Assembly: GCF_004118855.1 (NCBI RefSeq)
Contig: NZ_PDKF01000007.1
Coordinates: forward strand, 62,001 to 126,000
Length of the DNA stretch: 64,000 nucleotides
From: Arcobacter sp. CECT 8983
GTDB lineage: Bacteria > Campylobacterota > Campylobacteria > Campylobacterales > Arcobacteraceae
Reading direction: 5' to 3'
Positions 56,257 to 64,000 of the stretch are shown piece by piece; the stretch's first letter is position 1, and each line of letters opens with the position of its first letter. A model generated the notes under the pieces. The model was not told where the DNA came from, did not search any database, and was given only the letters and a program-made list of their open reading frames with translations. The position numbers and the translations under genes were made by a program.

Positions 56257-57637
56257 ATCTTTATTTATTTTAATAAATATTCTTATATTTACAGGATGTA
56301 GTTTAAAACCAGAGATTGTATATAATAACTCTGTAATTCCATCTAAATTTGAAAATGCTGTAGATAAAAATAGTAAAGTAGAATATATTCAACCAAAATG
56401 GCAAGATTTTGTAAAAAATGATAAATTAAAAAAATTGATTAAATTGGCTCTTGAAAATAACAAAGATTTAAAAATAGCAATTTTAAATATAGAATCAGCA
56501 AAAGCTACATATAGAATAGAAAAATCAAAATATTTTCCTTCTATTGAAGCAAAAGCCAATAATACAAATTCAAGAGATATTTCATCAAATAATAATACAG
56601 AAATATCTCGTACATACTCTTCAAAATTTGCAACTTCTTATGAGCTTGATTTATTTGGAAAAATCAGGAATTCAAATGATTTTGCATTACAAAGTTACTT
56701 ATCTACAAAATATGCAACAACAGCAACAAAAATAAGTTTAATATCTGAAGTTATTAATAATTGGAATACTCTTTGTGCCAATATTGAACAATTAAAAATA
56801 TTAGAAAAAAGTATTGAAAATTTAACCTTATCATATGAATTAACACAAAAAAAGTTTGATATGGGCATTATCTTAATTGATGATGTTTTTAGTGCAAAAA
56901 CAAGTTTAAAAGAAGCAGAAGTAAGCCTTTTAAATCAAAAAACAATTATTGAAAAAAATAAAAATACTTTTGAGTTATTAGTATCAGCAAATATTCCTAA
57001 AAATTTAATACCAAGCGGTTTTGAAGAGAATGAAAAAAGTCTTATGTTAATTCAACCTGGAATCTCATCAAAAGTTTTATTATCTCGTCCTGATATTATT
57101 CAGGCAGAATACAATTTAAAAGCAAAAAATGCAAATATAGGTGTTGCAAGAGCTGCCTTTTTCCCTTCTATTAGTTTAACTGCAGATTATGGTCTGGCAA
57201 GTAGTTCTTTGAGTTCATTATTTAATGGAAATTCTCGTACTGTATGGTCTTTTATTCCAAGTATCAATTTGCCTATTTTTAAAGGAGGTGAAAATATGGC
57301 AAATTTAGATTATGCAAAAGCTCAACAAAAAATAGCCCTTGCCCAATATGAAAAAACCATCCAATCTGCATTTAAAGATGTATCTGATGCTTTGGATGAA
57401 AGAGCAAATATAACTAAACAACTTAATGCACAAAAAGATTTAGTAAATACAGCAAAAAAAAGTTATGAGGTATCTTTAAACTCTTATAAGTATGGATTGG
57501 GAAACTATTTAAATGTGTTAATTTCACAAAAAAAGTTTTTTGATTCAAAAAGGGCTTTAATAGATACAAAACTAAATGAATTGATAAACAGAGTAAGTTT
57601 ATATACCTCTTTTGGTGGAAATGAGAAAATAGAGTAA
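56249..57637 (+). CDS. Outer-membrane efflux lipoprotein (NodT/TolC-like)
   Basis: This 462-residue channel subunit has a lipobox FTGC (Cys17) and two OEP repeats of long helices and strands. The RPDIIQAEYNLKAKNANIGVARAAFFPSISL region is typical of NodT-family lipoproteins. It completes the tripartite RND pump. The stop codon lies inside a terminator hairpin. Confidence 0.93.
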   Translation: MFKSLFILINILIFTGCSLKPEIVYNNSVIPSKFENAVDKNSKVEYIQPKWQDFVKNDKLKKLIKLALENNKDLKIAILNIESAKATYRIEKSKYFPSIEAKANNTNSRDISSNNNTEISRTYSSKFATSYELDLFGKIRNSNDFALQSYLSTKYATTATKISLISEVINNWNTLCANIEQLKILEKSIENLTLSYELTQKKFDMGIILIDDVFSAKTSLKEAEVSLLNQKTIIEKNKNTFELLVSANIPKNLIPSGFEENEKSLMLIQPGISSKVLLSRPDIIQAEYNLKAKNANIGVARAAFFPSISLTADYGLASSSLSSLFNGNSRTVWSFIPSINLPIFKGGENMANLDYAKAQQKIALAQYEKTIQSAFKDVSDALDERANITKQLNAQKDLVNTAKKSYEVSLNSYKYGLGNYLNVLISQKKFFDSKRALIDTKLNELINRVSLYTSFGGNEKIE

Positions 57638-57647
57638 ATCTATTTTC
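57625..57647 (+). terminator. Terminator of the RND operon
   Basis: GAAAATAGA and TCTATTTTC form a perfect 9-base stem around GTAAA that spans the stop codon, followed by TTATTTTTATTTAAT. It works for the plus strand and may also serve the convergent nfo gene. Confidence 0.65.
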
Positions 57648-57653
57648 TTATTT

Positions 57654-58496
57654 TTATTTAATAAAACTATATAAAGCTTGAATCTCTTCAGCCCAAATCT
57701 CTTCATCAATAGTTTCTAAAACCAGTGGAATATCATCCATTCTTTCATCATTCATGATAAATCTAAAGGCATCCCAACCAATTTGTCCCATTCCTAAACT
57801 ATGGTGTCTATCTACTCTACTTCCAAGTTCTGGCTTTGAATCATTTAAGTGCATACCCATAAGATATTGTCGTCCTACTACCTCATCAAACTCTTTCCAA
57901 GTTTTATCATAGGCTTCCCTTGTTCTTATATCATATCCAGCAGTAAACATATGACAGGTATCAATACACACACCAATTCTACTTTTATCTTCAACTTTAT
58001 CAATTAGATAAGCTAAATGCTCAAACTTATATCCAAGGTTACTTCCTTGACCTGCAGTGTTTTCAATTACAAGCTTTACATCATTTGTAGCATCAATTGC
58101 TTGATTAAGTGATAAAGCAATTCTATCTAAACACTCTTCTTCACTTATCTTTCTTAAATGACTTCCTGGGTGAAAGTTTAGTCTATCAAGTTTTAGTATC
58201 TCACATCTTTCAATCTCATGTAAAAACCCATCTAATGATTTTTGTCTTTTCTCTTCTTCAGGGTGCCCTAAGTTAATTAAATAAGAGTCGTGAGGTAAGA
58301 TATGTTTTGCTTCAATACCTGTTTTTTCCAACTCCTCAAACCATTTGTCTAAAGTCTTTGTATCAAAATCCTTTGCTCTCCACTGTCTTTGGTTTTTAAC
58401 AAATAGTGCAAAAGCTTTGCAACCTATTTCTCTAGCGTTGATTGGAGCGTTATAAACGCCACCACTAGCACTAACATGTGCTCCAACATATTTCAT
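57654..58496 (-). CDS. nfo: Endonuclease IV (AP endonuclease)
   Basis: The 280-residue TIM-barrel enzyme has the zinc ligand series including H in [12 protein letters not shown] in [32 protein letters not shown] and [12 protein letters not shown]. It cuts DNA at abasic sites. The length is standard. The start ATG follows an AAAGGAC site. Confidence 0.96.
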   Translation of the reverse strand: MKYVGAHVSASGGVYNAPINAREIGCKAFALFVKNQRQWRAKDFDTKTLDKWFEELEKTGIEAKHILPHDSYLINLGHPEEEKRQKSLDGFLHEIERCEILKLDRLNFHPGSHLRKISEEECLDRIALSLNQAIDATNDVKLVIENTAGQGSNLGYKFEHLAYLIDKVEDKSRIGVCIDTCHMFTAGYDIRTREAYDKTWKEFDEVVGRQYLMGMHLNDSKPELGSRVDRHHSLGMGQIGWDAFRFIMNDERMDDIPLVLETIDEEIWAEEIQALYSFIK

Positions 58497-58539
58497 ATTT
58501 ATGTCCTTTCTAAGTGTTCTATTTTTTGGGATTGTACTA

Positions 58540-58962
58540 TTAATCTTTTTTTATTTTTATTAAGATTGAGTTTTCTTTATCTCTGTGAATAATAATTTTT
58601 TCATCTTTTTCAAACAAATTTTTTAAAAAATTTTTTTCATAAGAACTATGTAAAAACTCTTTGTTGAAGTTCTTGCTTTTTTGGCATTTAAAGGTGTCTT
58701 TACAAACTTGATTATCATAAATATCTAAGCGTAAAACAGTAACACCTGCTGAAAATACCTCAACTCTAGTAAAGTTTTCAAATTTAGAGATAAAGCCTTT
58801 ATCATAAAATTTTAGTTTTGGTGTTTTTATAAGTATAGTGGCACTTGAGACAATTTTTGGCTGATTAAAAGAGCATCCAGTAAAAAATATTATGAAAAAA
58901 ACAAGAAAAGATAACTTTTTAATTCCTAATCCTTTATTATAAAAGTTTCCACTATAATACAA
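58540..58962 (-). CDS. Small lipoprotein of unknown function with unusual start
   Basis: The frame runs up to a TTG at 58962 (140 residues), but no ATG lies before the signal sequence [16 protein letters not shown] (Cys30). The first 13 residues look unlike a signal peptide and lie over -10-like AT-rich sequence. An ATT codon at residue 14, just after AAAGGATTAGGA, is an alternative rare start. The mature part is basic and lysine-rich with a C-terminal [20 protein letters not shown] recognise no family. It is divergent from queH, 29 bases away. Confidence 0.6.
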   Translation of the reverse strand: MYYSGNFYNKGLGIKKLSFLVFFIIFFTGCSFNQPKIVSSATILIKTPKLKFYDKGFISKFENFTRVEVFSAGVTVLRLDIYDNQVCKDTFKCQKSKNFNKEFLHSSYEKNFLKNLFEKDEKIIIHRDKENSILIKIKKD

Positions 58963-58991
58963 AAAAAACTATAATTAATCAAAGGTTATCC

Positions 58992-60065
58992 TTGTTAGTA
59001 CATATTTGTTGCGCAGTAGATTCACACTATTTTTTAGAAAGGTTGCAAGAAGATTTTCCAGATGAAAAACTTGTTGGCTTTTTTTATGACCCAAATATTC
59101 ACCCATATAATGAATACAGACTTAGATATCTTGATGTTGAATATTCATGTAAAAAACTTGGTATTGAACTTCTTGAAGGTCCTTATAACTTAGAAGAGTG
59201 GCTAAAAAAAGTAAAAGGCTTAGAAAATGAACCTGAAAAAGGTGATAGATGCACAGTTTGTTATGATGACAGATTAGAAGTTAGTGCAAAAAAAGCTTTA
59301 GAGTTAGGACATGATAAATTTACTACTTCACTGCTTATTTCTCCTAAAAAATCTCAAGATAAATTAGAAAAAATTGGAGCTAAGCTTACAGAAGAACTTG
59401 GTTGTGAGTTTATCTTTAAAGACTATAGAAGTGGAAGTGGAACACAAAAACAAGGTGAAGTTGTAAAAGAAAATAGTCTATATAGACAAAACTATTGTGG
59501 CTGTTTATTTGGACTAACGGCTCAAAGAGAACAACAAAAGAAAATCATGGATGAAATGTTTTCACCCCTTTCTCACCAAATCCTTCCAGAATCAATAGAA
59601 AGTAGGCTTGAACTTTATAAAAAAAGAGATGAAATGGAAGAGCAAGGTATTCCATATCAAATTATTAAACAAAGATTTTTAAACTATAGGCTTTTAAGTG
59701 CTAAAGTTAAAATAGACAAAAAAGTAATTCCTTCTTATTTTTTATGTTATTCAACTCTAAATAGAAAAAAAATGAACGGAAGAATAGCTTACGAAAAAGA
59801 TGAAGTAGCTTATTTAAATAAAGATGAAGTAAAAATCTTAAGTATAGATATGTTTAATTCAATAGGAAATAGCACATATAGAAATGTTTTAAAACTAATG
59901 TATAATCCTCCTACATTTGAATCAGAACTAAATATTAGAAATGCTATTACTCAAAATCCATATGGACTTTCAGCTATTGTTATTGTAGATGAAGTAATAG
60001 ATGGAAAATACGAAATAGAACTAGATTCTGTTATTTATGAAGATGTTAAGGAAGTACTTATATGA
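58992..60065 (+). CDS. queH: Epoxyqueuosine reductase QueH, long form
   Basis: The 357-residue protein starts with TTG at 58992 after AAAGG. Cysteines C6-C7 (HICCAVD), C87-C90 (DRCTVCYDD) and the NYCGC pair near 170 match the QueH iron-sulfur and redox-active set. It reduces epoxyqueuosine to queuosine in tRNA. Minimal QueH proteins are about 200 residues, and here residues about 195-357 are an extra C-terminal domain. The stop overlaps lpxB by 4 bases. There is no room for a preQ1 riboswitch upstream. Confidence 0.9.
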   Translation: MLVHICCAVDSHYFLERLQEDFPDEKLVGFFYDPNIHPYNEYRLRYLDVEYSCKKLGIELLEGPYNLEEWLKKVKGLENEPEKGDRCTVCYDDRLEVSAKKALELGHDKFTTSLLISPKKSQDKLEKIGAKLTEELGCEFIFKDYRSGSGTQKQGEVVKENSLYRQNYCGCLFGLTAQREQQKKIMDEMFSPLSHQILPESIESRLELYKKRDEMEEQGIPYQIIKQRFLNYRLLSAKVKIDKKVIPSYFLCYSTLNRKKMNGRIAYEKDEVAYLNKDEVKILSIDMFNSIGNSTYRNVLKLMYNPPTFESELNIRNAITQNPYGLSAIVIVDEVIDGKYEIELDSVIYEDVKEVLI

Positions 60066-61105
60066 AACTTCTAGTTTGTGCAATGGAAGCTTCATCAAAT
60101 ATTCACCTAAAAGAATTAAAAAAACATTTACGTGAAGATGTAGAATTAAAAGGGGTTTTTGATAACTCTTTAGGTAATCCTTTATATGATTTAACATCTT
60201 TAGCTATCATGGGTTTTACAGACGCAATAAAAAAACTTAGATTCTTTTTTCGCCTTCGTGATGAACTTGTAGAACTTGCAGGTGATTGCGACAAAGTTTT
60301 ACTTATGGATAGCTCTGGTTTTAATCTTCCCTTAGCAAAAAAGTTAAAAGAAAGATATCCAAATAAAGAGATTATTTATTATATTTTACCTCAAGCTTGG
60401 GCTTGGAAGAAAAAAAGAGTTTTTAAATTACAAAACTTTTGTACAAAACTTTGTTCTATTATTCCTTTTGAAAGTGAACTTTACACCGATAAGGAAAAAA
60501 TAACTTATGTGGGTCATCCTTTACTTGATGAAATAAAAGAATTTAAAGAAGAACTTACAAATACAAATAAAATCATTTATATGCCAGGAAGTAGAAAAAC
60601 AGAAATTGTAAATCACATGAATGTATATAGACAACTTGCTTCAAAAATAAAAGATAAAGAACATATTTTAATCATTCCTAAAAAGTTTGATGAAGAGTTT
60701 ATCAAAAAATATTATGGAGATATTTCATTATTTAAAGTTTCAAGTGATTCGCACGAAGAGTTAAAGCAAGCAGAGTTTGGATTTATTTGTAGTGGAACTG
60801 CTACACTTGAAGCAGCACTTATTGGAACTCCTTTTGTCATGAGTTATGTTGCAAAAAAAGTTGACTACTTTTTAGGAAGATTATTTGTTAAACTACCTTT
60901 TATTGGATTAGCAAATATCTTTTTATACAAATCAGGAAAAGATGCTATTCATAAAGAGTTTTTCCAAGATGAAGTAACTTTTGAAAACCTTTATAATGAA
61001 TATAAAAATATAAATAAAAATGATTTCTTAGAAACCTCTAAAGTTCTAAGAGAATATTTGAAACACGGAAGTTCTAAAAATGTAGCTGACATAATTCAAA
61101 GCTAA
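60062..61105 (+). CDS. lpxB: Lipid-A-disaccharide synthase
   Basis: The 347-residue GT-B glycosyltransferase joins UDP-diacylglucosamine with lipid X in lipid A synthesis. MEASSNIHLKELKK, YYILPQAWAWKKKR and YVGHPLLDEI, then MPGSRKTEI and CSGTATLEAALIGTPFVMSY, are the family motifs. It is a little shorter than E. coli LpxB (382). It precedes fabZ and lpxA, as in many bacteria. Confidence 0.95.
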   Translation: MKLLVCAMEASSNIHLKELKKHLREDVELKGVFDNSLGNPLYDLTSLAIMGFTDAIKKLRFFFRLRDELVELAGDCDKVLLMDSSGFNLPLAKKLKERYPNKEIIYYILPQAWAWKKKRVFKLQNFCTKLCSIIPFESELYTDKEKITYVGHPLLDEIKEFKEELTNTNKIIYMPGSRKTEIVNHMNVYRQLASKIKDKEHILIIPKKFDEEFIKKYYGDISLFKVSSDSHEELKQAEFGFICSGTATLEAALIGTPFVMSYVAKKVDYFLGRLFVKLPFIGLANIFLYKSGKDAIHKEFFQDEVTFENLYNEYKNINKNDFLETSKVLREYLKHGSSKNVADIIQS

Positions 61106-61160
61106 TATTTTTTTAGATAAAATGAATGATTTTTAAAAAACTTGAATTATAGGAATAAGA

Positions 61161-61604
61161 ATGCTAGATATAAATGAAATACAAGAAATATTACCTCACA
61201 GATATCCTTTTTTACTTGTAGATAGAATTACAGAAATGGAAAAAGGTAAAAGTATAGAGGGATTTAAAAATATTTCTATTAGTGAACCTGCATTTATGGG
61301 ACACTTTCCTGGACATCCAATTTACCCAGGAGTATTAATCTTAGAAGGTATGGCTCAAGCAGGTGGAGTACTTGCCCTTAAAAGTAATGACCTTTCAAAT
61401 GAAGAATTAAAAAGTAAAGTTATTTATTTTATGAGCATTGATAAAGCAAAATTTAGAAGTCCTGTTAAACCAGGTGATCAATTAGTATATAAAATTGATA
61501 TCATTAAATTAAAAGGTACTTTAATTGTACTTGATGGAAAAGCTTATGTTGATGATAAGTTAGTTGCTCAAGCAGAATTAAAAGCAATGGTAGTTGACAA
61601 ATAG
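61161..61604 (+). CDS. fabZ: 3-hydroxyacyl-ACP dehydratase FabZ
   Basis: The 147-residue hotdog-fold dehydratase has the catalytic histidine in [20 protein letters not shown] (shortened: [11 protein letters not shown]) near 51-61 and [10 protein letters not shown] near 13-22. It dehydrates 3-hydroxyacyl-ACP and shares that substrate with LpxA. It lies 55 bases after lpxB and 12 before lpxA. Confidence 0.97.
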   Translation: MLDINEIQEILPHRYPFLLVDRITEMEKGKSIEGFKNISISEPAFMGHFPGHPIYPGVLILEGMAQAGGVLALKSNDLSNEELKSKVIYFMSIDKAKFRSPVKPGDQLVYKIDIIKLKGTLIVLDGKAYVDDKLVAQAELKAMVVDK

Positions 61605-61616
61605 TTGGGAATTTAA

Positions 61617-62408
61617 ATGAATAATATTCACAAAACTGCAATAATTGAAGAAGGTGCACAAGTAGGTGAAAATGTAACTATTGGTGCATATACAATTATT
61701 GGTAAAGACGTAAAAATTGGAGATGGTACAGTTATTGATTCTCATACACTTATTGAAGGTAAAACTACAATTGGTAAAAATAATCATATCTTTTCTCATG
61801 CTTCAATAGGAACAATTCCCCAAGACTTAAAATTTAATGGGGAAGATGTAGAATTAATAATTGGGGACAATAATAAAATTAGAGAATACACTCTATTTAA
61901 TCCAGGAACTCAAGGTGGTGGTTCAAAAACTGTAATTGGAAGTAATAACTTATTTATGGGTTATGTTCACGTTGCACATGATTGTATCATTGGAAGTAAT
62001 TGTATTTTTGCTAACTGCGCAACTTTAGCAGGACATGTAGAGATTGATGATTTTGTTGTAATTGGTGGAATGACACCAATTCACCAGTTTTGTAAAATAG
62101 GAACTGGTTCTATGATAGCTGGTGGTTCAGTTGTAACACAAGATATCCCTCCTTATTGTTTAGCAGAAGGGAATAGAGCTAAAATAAAAGGTTTAAACCT
62201 AACAGGTCTTAGAAGAAGATTTGAAAATAAAGAAGATATAAACGAAATAAAAAAAGCCTATAAAGCTTTATTTAGAAGTTCAAATGCCATAAAAGACTCT
62301 GCAAAAGAGTACTTAGAAGAATCAAACAATGAACATGCAAAAACAATGTGTGACTTTGTTTTAAATACAACAAGAGGAATTCCTTTTGATAGAAAGACAG
62401 GAGAGTAA
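61617..62408 (+). CDS. lpxA: UDP-N-acetylglucosamine acyltransferase
   Basis: The 263-residue left-handed beta-helix is built from hexapeptide repeats (IGAYTIIGKDVKIGDGT and so on). The catalytic histidine region is YVHVAHDCIIG near 120-130, and the C-terminus is helical (NLTGLRRRFENKEDI). It starts lipid A synthesis by adding a 3-hydroxyacyl chain to UDP-GlcNAc. Confidence 0.97.
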   Translation: MNNIHKTAIIEEGAQVGENVTIGAYTIIGKDVKIGDGTVIDSHTLIEGKTTIGKNNHIFSHASIGTIPQDLKFNGEDVELIIGDNNKIREYTLFNPGTQGGGSKTVIGSNNLFMGYVHVAHDCIIGSNCIFANCATLAGHVEIDDFVVIGGMTPIHQFCKIGTGSMIAGGSVVTQDIPPYCLAEGNRAKIKGLNLTGLRRRFENKEDINEIKKAYKALFRSSNAIKDSAKEYLEESNNEHAKTMCDFVLNTTRGIPFDRKTGE

Positions 62409-62411
62409 TTA

Positions 62412-63635
62412 ATGAGTAAAGAGATTATATGCGACTTTTGTGGTTCAAAAGATAGCGAAACCAATCCTGTAATTGCTGGAGACAATGCATTTATTTGTAA
62501 AGCTTGCGTAACTGCAGCACATGAAATAATGACAGGAAGCGCTCCTTTAAATGATGATAGTGACACTGAAGAAGTTTCAATTAAAGAGCAGATAAAACTT
62601 AGAACTCCTGCTCAAATAAAAGAGATTTTAGATGATTATATCATTGGGCAAAATAAAGCTAAAAAAGTTCTATCTGTTGCAGTTTACAATCACTACAAAA
62701 GAATTTTTAGAAAAGATGAAATTGATGATGATACAGAAATCAACAAATCAAATGTTTTATTAATAGGACCTACAGGTTCTGGTAAAACTTTATTAGCACA
62801 AACAATTGCAAAATATCTTGATGTTCCTTTAGCTATTGCCGATGCTACATCTTTAACAGAAGCTGGTTATGTTGGTGATGATGTTGAAAATGTAATCACA
62901 AGACTTTTACAATCTGCAAATGGAGATGTGAAAAAAGCTGAAACAGGTATTATCTTTATTGATGAAGTTGATAAAGTAGCAAGAATGAGTGAAAATAGAT
63001 CAATCACAAGAGATGTATCAGGAGAAGGTGTACAACAAGCACTTTTAAAAATAGTAGAAGGTTCAGTTGTAAATGTTCCGCCAAAAGGTGGAAGAAAACA
63101 TCCTGGACAAGATGCAGTTCAAGTTGATACTACAAATATTCTTTTTATTTGTGGTGGAGCCTTTGATGGTCTTGAAGAGATTGTTAAGAAAAAACAAGGT
63201 GCAAATGTACTTGGATTTAACCAAAAGAAAACTGGTGCAAAAGAAGAAAAAGATTTAATCTCAAATGTAGAAGCTCACGACTTAGTTAAATATGGACTTA
63301 TTCCTGAACTAATTGGTAGGCTTCATATGATTGCAACATTAAATGAAATCTCTGAAGATGATATGATTCATATTTTAACTGAACCAAAAAATGCACTTAT
63401 CAAACAATATATAAAACTATTTGAACTTGATAATGTTAAGTTACAGTTTGATAAAGCAGCTTTAAAAGAAGTTGCTAAACTTGCAATTGAAAGAAAAACA
63501 GGAGCAAGAGGACTTAGATCAATTTTAGAAGATATCATGCTTGATATTATGTATGATTTACCTCTTTATGAAAATAAAACTGTTACTATAACTAAAGATG
63601 TTGTGACAAATAAAAAAGAACCAAAAATAGCTTAA
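62412..63635 (+). CDS. clpX: ATP-dependent Clp protease ATP-binding subunit ClpX
   Basis: The 407-residue AAA+ unfoldase has an N-terminal zinc domain with C7, C10, C29 and C32. The Walker A motif is GPTGSGKT near 120, followed by [18 protein letters not shown] (Walker B) and the [14 protein letters not shown]-like sensor region. It unfolds substrates for ClpP. The start lies 3 bases after the lpxA stop. Confidence 0.98.
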   Translation: MSKEIICDFCGSKDSETNPVIAGDNAFICKACVTAAHEIMTGSAPLNDDSDTEEVSIKEQIKLRTPAQIKEILDDYIIGQNKAKKVLSVAVYNHYKRIFRKDEIDDDTEINKSNVLLIGPTGSGKTLLAQTIAKYLDVPLAIADATSLTEAGYVGDDVENVITRLLQSANGDVKKAETGIIFIDEVDKVARMSENRSITRDVSGEGVQQALLKIVEGSVVNVPPKGGRKHPGQDAVQVDTTNILFICGGAFDGLEEIVKKKQGANVLGFNQKKTGAKEEKDLISNVEAHDLVKYGLIPELIGRLHMIATLNEISEDDMIHILTEPKNALIKQYIKLFELDNVKLQFDKAALKEVAKLAIERKTGARGLRSILEDIMLDIMYDLPLYENKTVTITKDVVTNKKEPKIA

Positions 63636-63650
63636 AAAAGAAGGAAGAGT

Positions 63651-64000
63651 ATGTTATTAGATAAACTAATAGGTCTGTTTTCAAGTGACATGGCAATTGA
63701 CTTGGGTACTGCCAATACAATTGTTTCTGTAAAAGGAAAAGGTATCATTATCAATGAGCCTTCAGTTGTTGCAGTACAAAATGATAGATTCGGAAAAGAT
63801 AAGATTCTTGCAGTTGGACAAGAAGCTAAACAAATGATTGGTAAAACACCATTAAATATTCAAGCGGTTAGACCAATGAAAGATGGTGTTATTGCTGACT
63901 TTGAAATGACTGAAAGAATGATTAGATATTTCATTGAAAAAGCACATGCAAGAAAATCATTTATCAGACCAAGAATTATTATTTGTATTCCATATGGAAT
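63651..64000 (+). CDS. mreB: Rod-shape-determining protein MreB, 5' part
   Basis: The ATG at 63651 opens a frame that stays open to the window end. It reads [22 protein letters not shown], whose phosphate-1 loop IDLGTANT, together with later [16 protein letters not shown], is typical of MreB. This actin-like protein guides side-wall peptidoglycan synthesis. It lies 15 bases after clpX with an AAGGAAGAG site. The rest is outside the window. Confidence 0.96.
   Translation, partial: MLLDKLIGLFSSDMAIDLGTANTIVSVKGKGIIINEPSVVAVQNDRFGKDKILAVGQEAKQMIGKTPLNIQAVRPMKDGVIADFEMTERMIRYFIEKAHARKSFIRPRIIICIPYG

Noticed and set aside
58963-58991. preQ1 riboswitch upstream of queH
   Set aside because: Only 29 bases separate the divergent genes and no suitable pseudoknot is visible.

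Overview
The window comes from an AT-rich Campylobacterota genome, most likely an Arcobacter-like member (Arcobacteraceae). Four things point there: the recA-eno-FtsB-like-AMIN gene order, a 14-gene nuo operon whose nuoE and nuoF positions hold unrelated subunits, a futalosine-pathway menaquinone gene (mqnD), and the queH-lpxB-fabZ-lpxA-clpX-mreB run. This is judged from gene content and not from a database search. I see no rRNA, tRNA, CRISPR array or insertion sequence.

Layout. (1) 1-7493, minus strand: the distal part of a surface-sugar operon with nonulosonate (sialic/legionaminic-like) and heptose-type activation enzymes. Three genes are unusual fusions: CBS-GHMP kinase, NeuB-SAF-TIM barrel, and CMP-sugar synthetase-methyltransferase. 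The operon runs off the left edge. (2) 7653-11064, plus: recA, eno, an FtsB-like protein and an AMIN protein. (3) 11076-17708, minus: antiporter, bioB, phosphoesterase, topA, murB, mqnD. (4) 17883-18476, plus: a flavodoxin-fold redox protein. (5) 18497-32471, minus: nuoA-N for complex I. (6) 32596-38739: AAA+ ATPase with a small membrane protein, a large Sel1-repeat lipoprotein, an AEC transporter and an FMN reductase.

(7) 38832-48584, minus: the most interesting region, a tightly overlapping type I restriction-modification operon. The order is hsdM, AlbA/ATPase/winged-helix regulator, hsdS, FRG-domain protein, DUF3800 protein, a possible RNase-like protein, a 50-codon ORF, then hsdR. The regulator gene carries a 10-bp tandem repeat. 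Any gain or loss of a unit (unless by a multiple of three) would put a stop codon just after the repeat and remove the winged helix, so this looks like a phase-variation switch. A decayed HNH endonuclease gene flanks the operon.

(8) 49342-57637: two drug-efflux modules, TetR plus MATE, and a divergent TetR with an RND adaptor-pump-outer-membrane operon and a perfect 18-bp palindrome between them. (9) 57654-64000: nfo, a small lipoprotein, then queH, lpxB, fabZ, lpxA, clpX and the start of mreB, linking tRNA modification, lipid A synthesis, proteolysis and cell shape.
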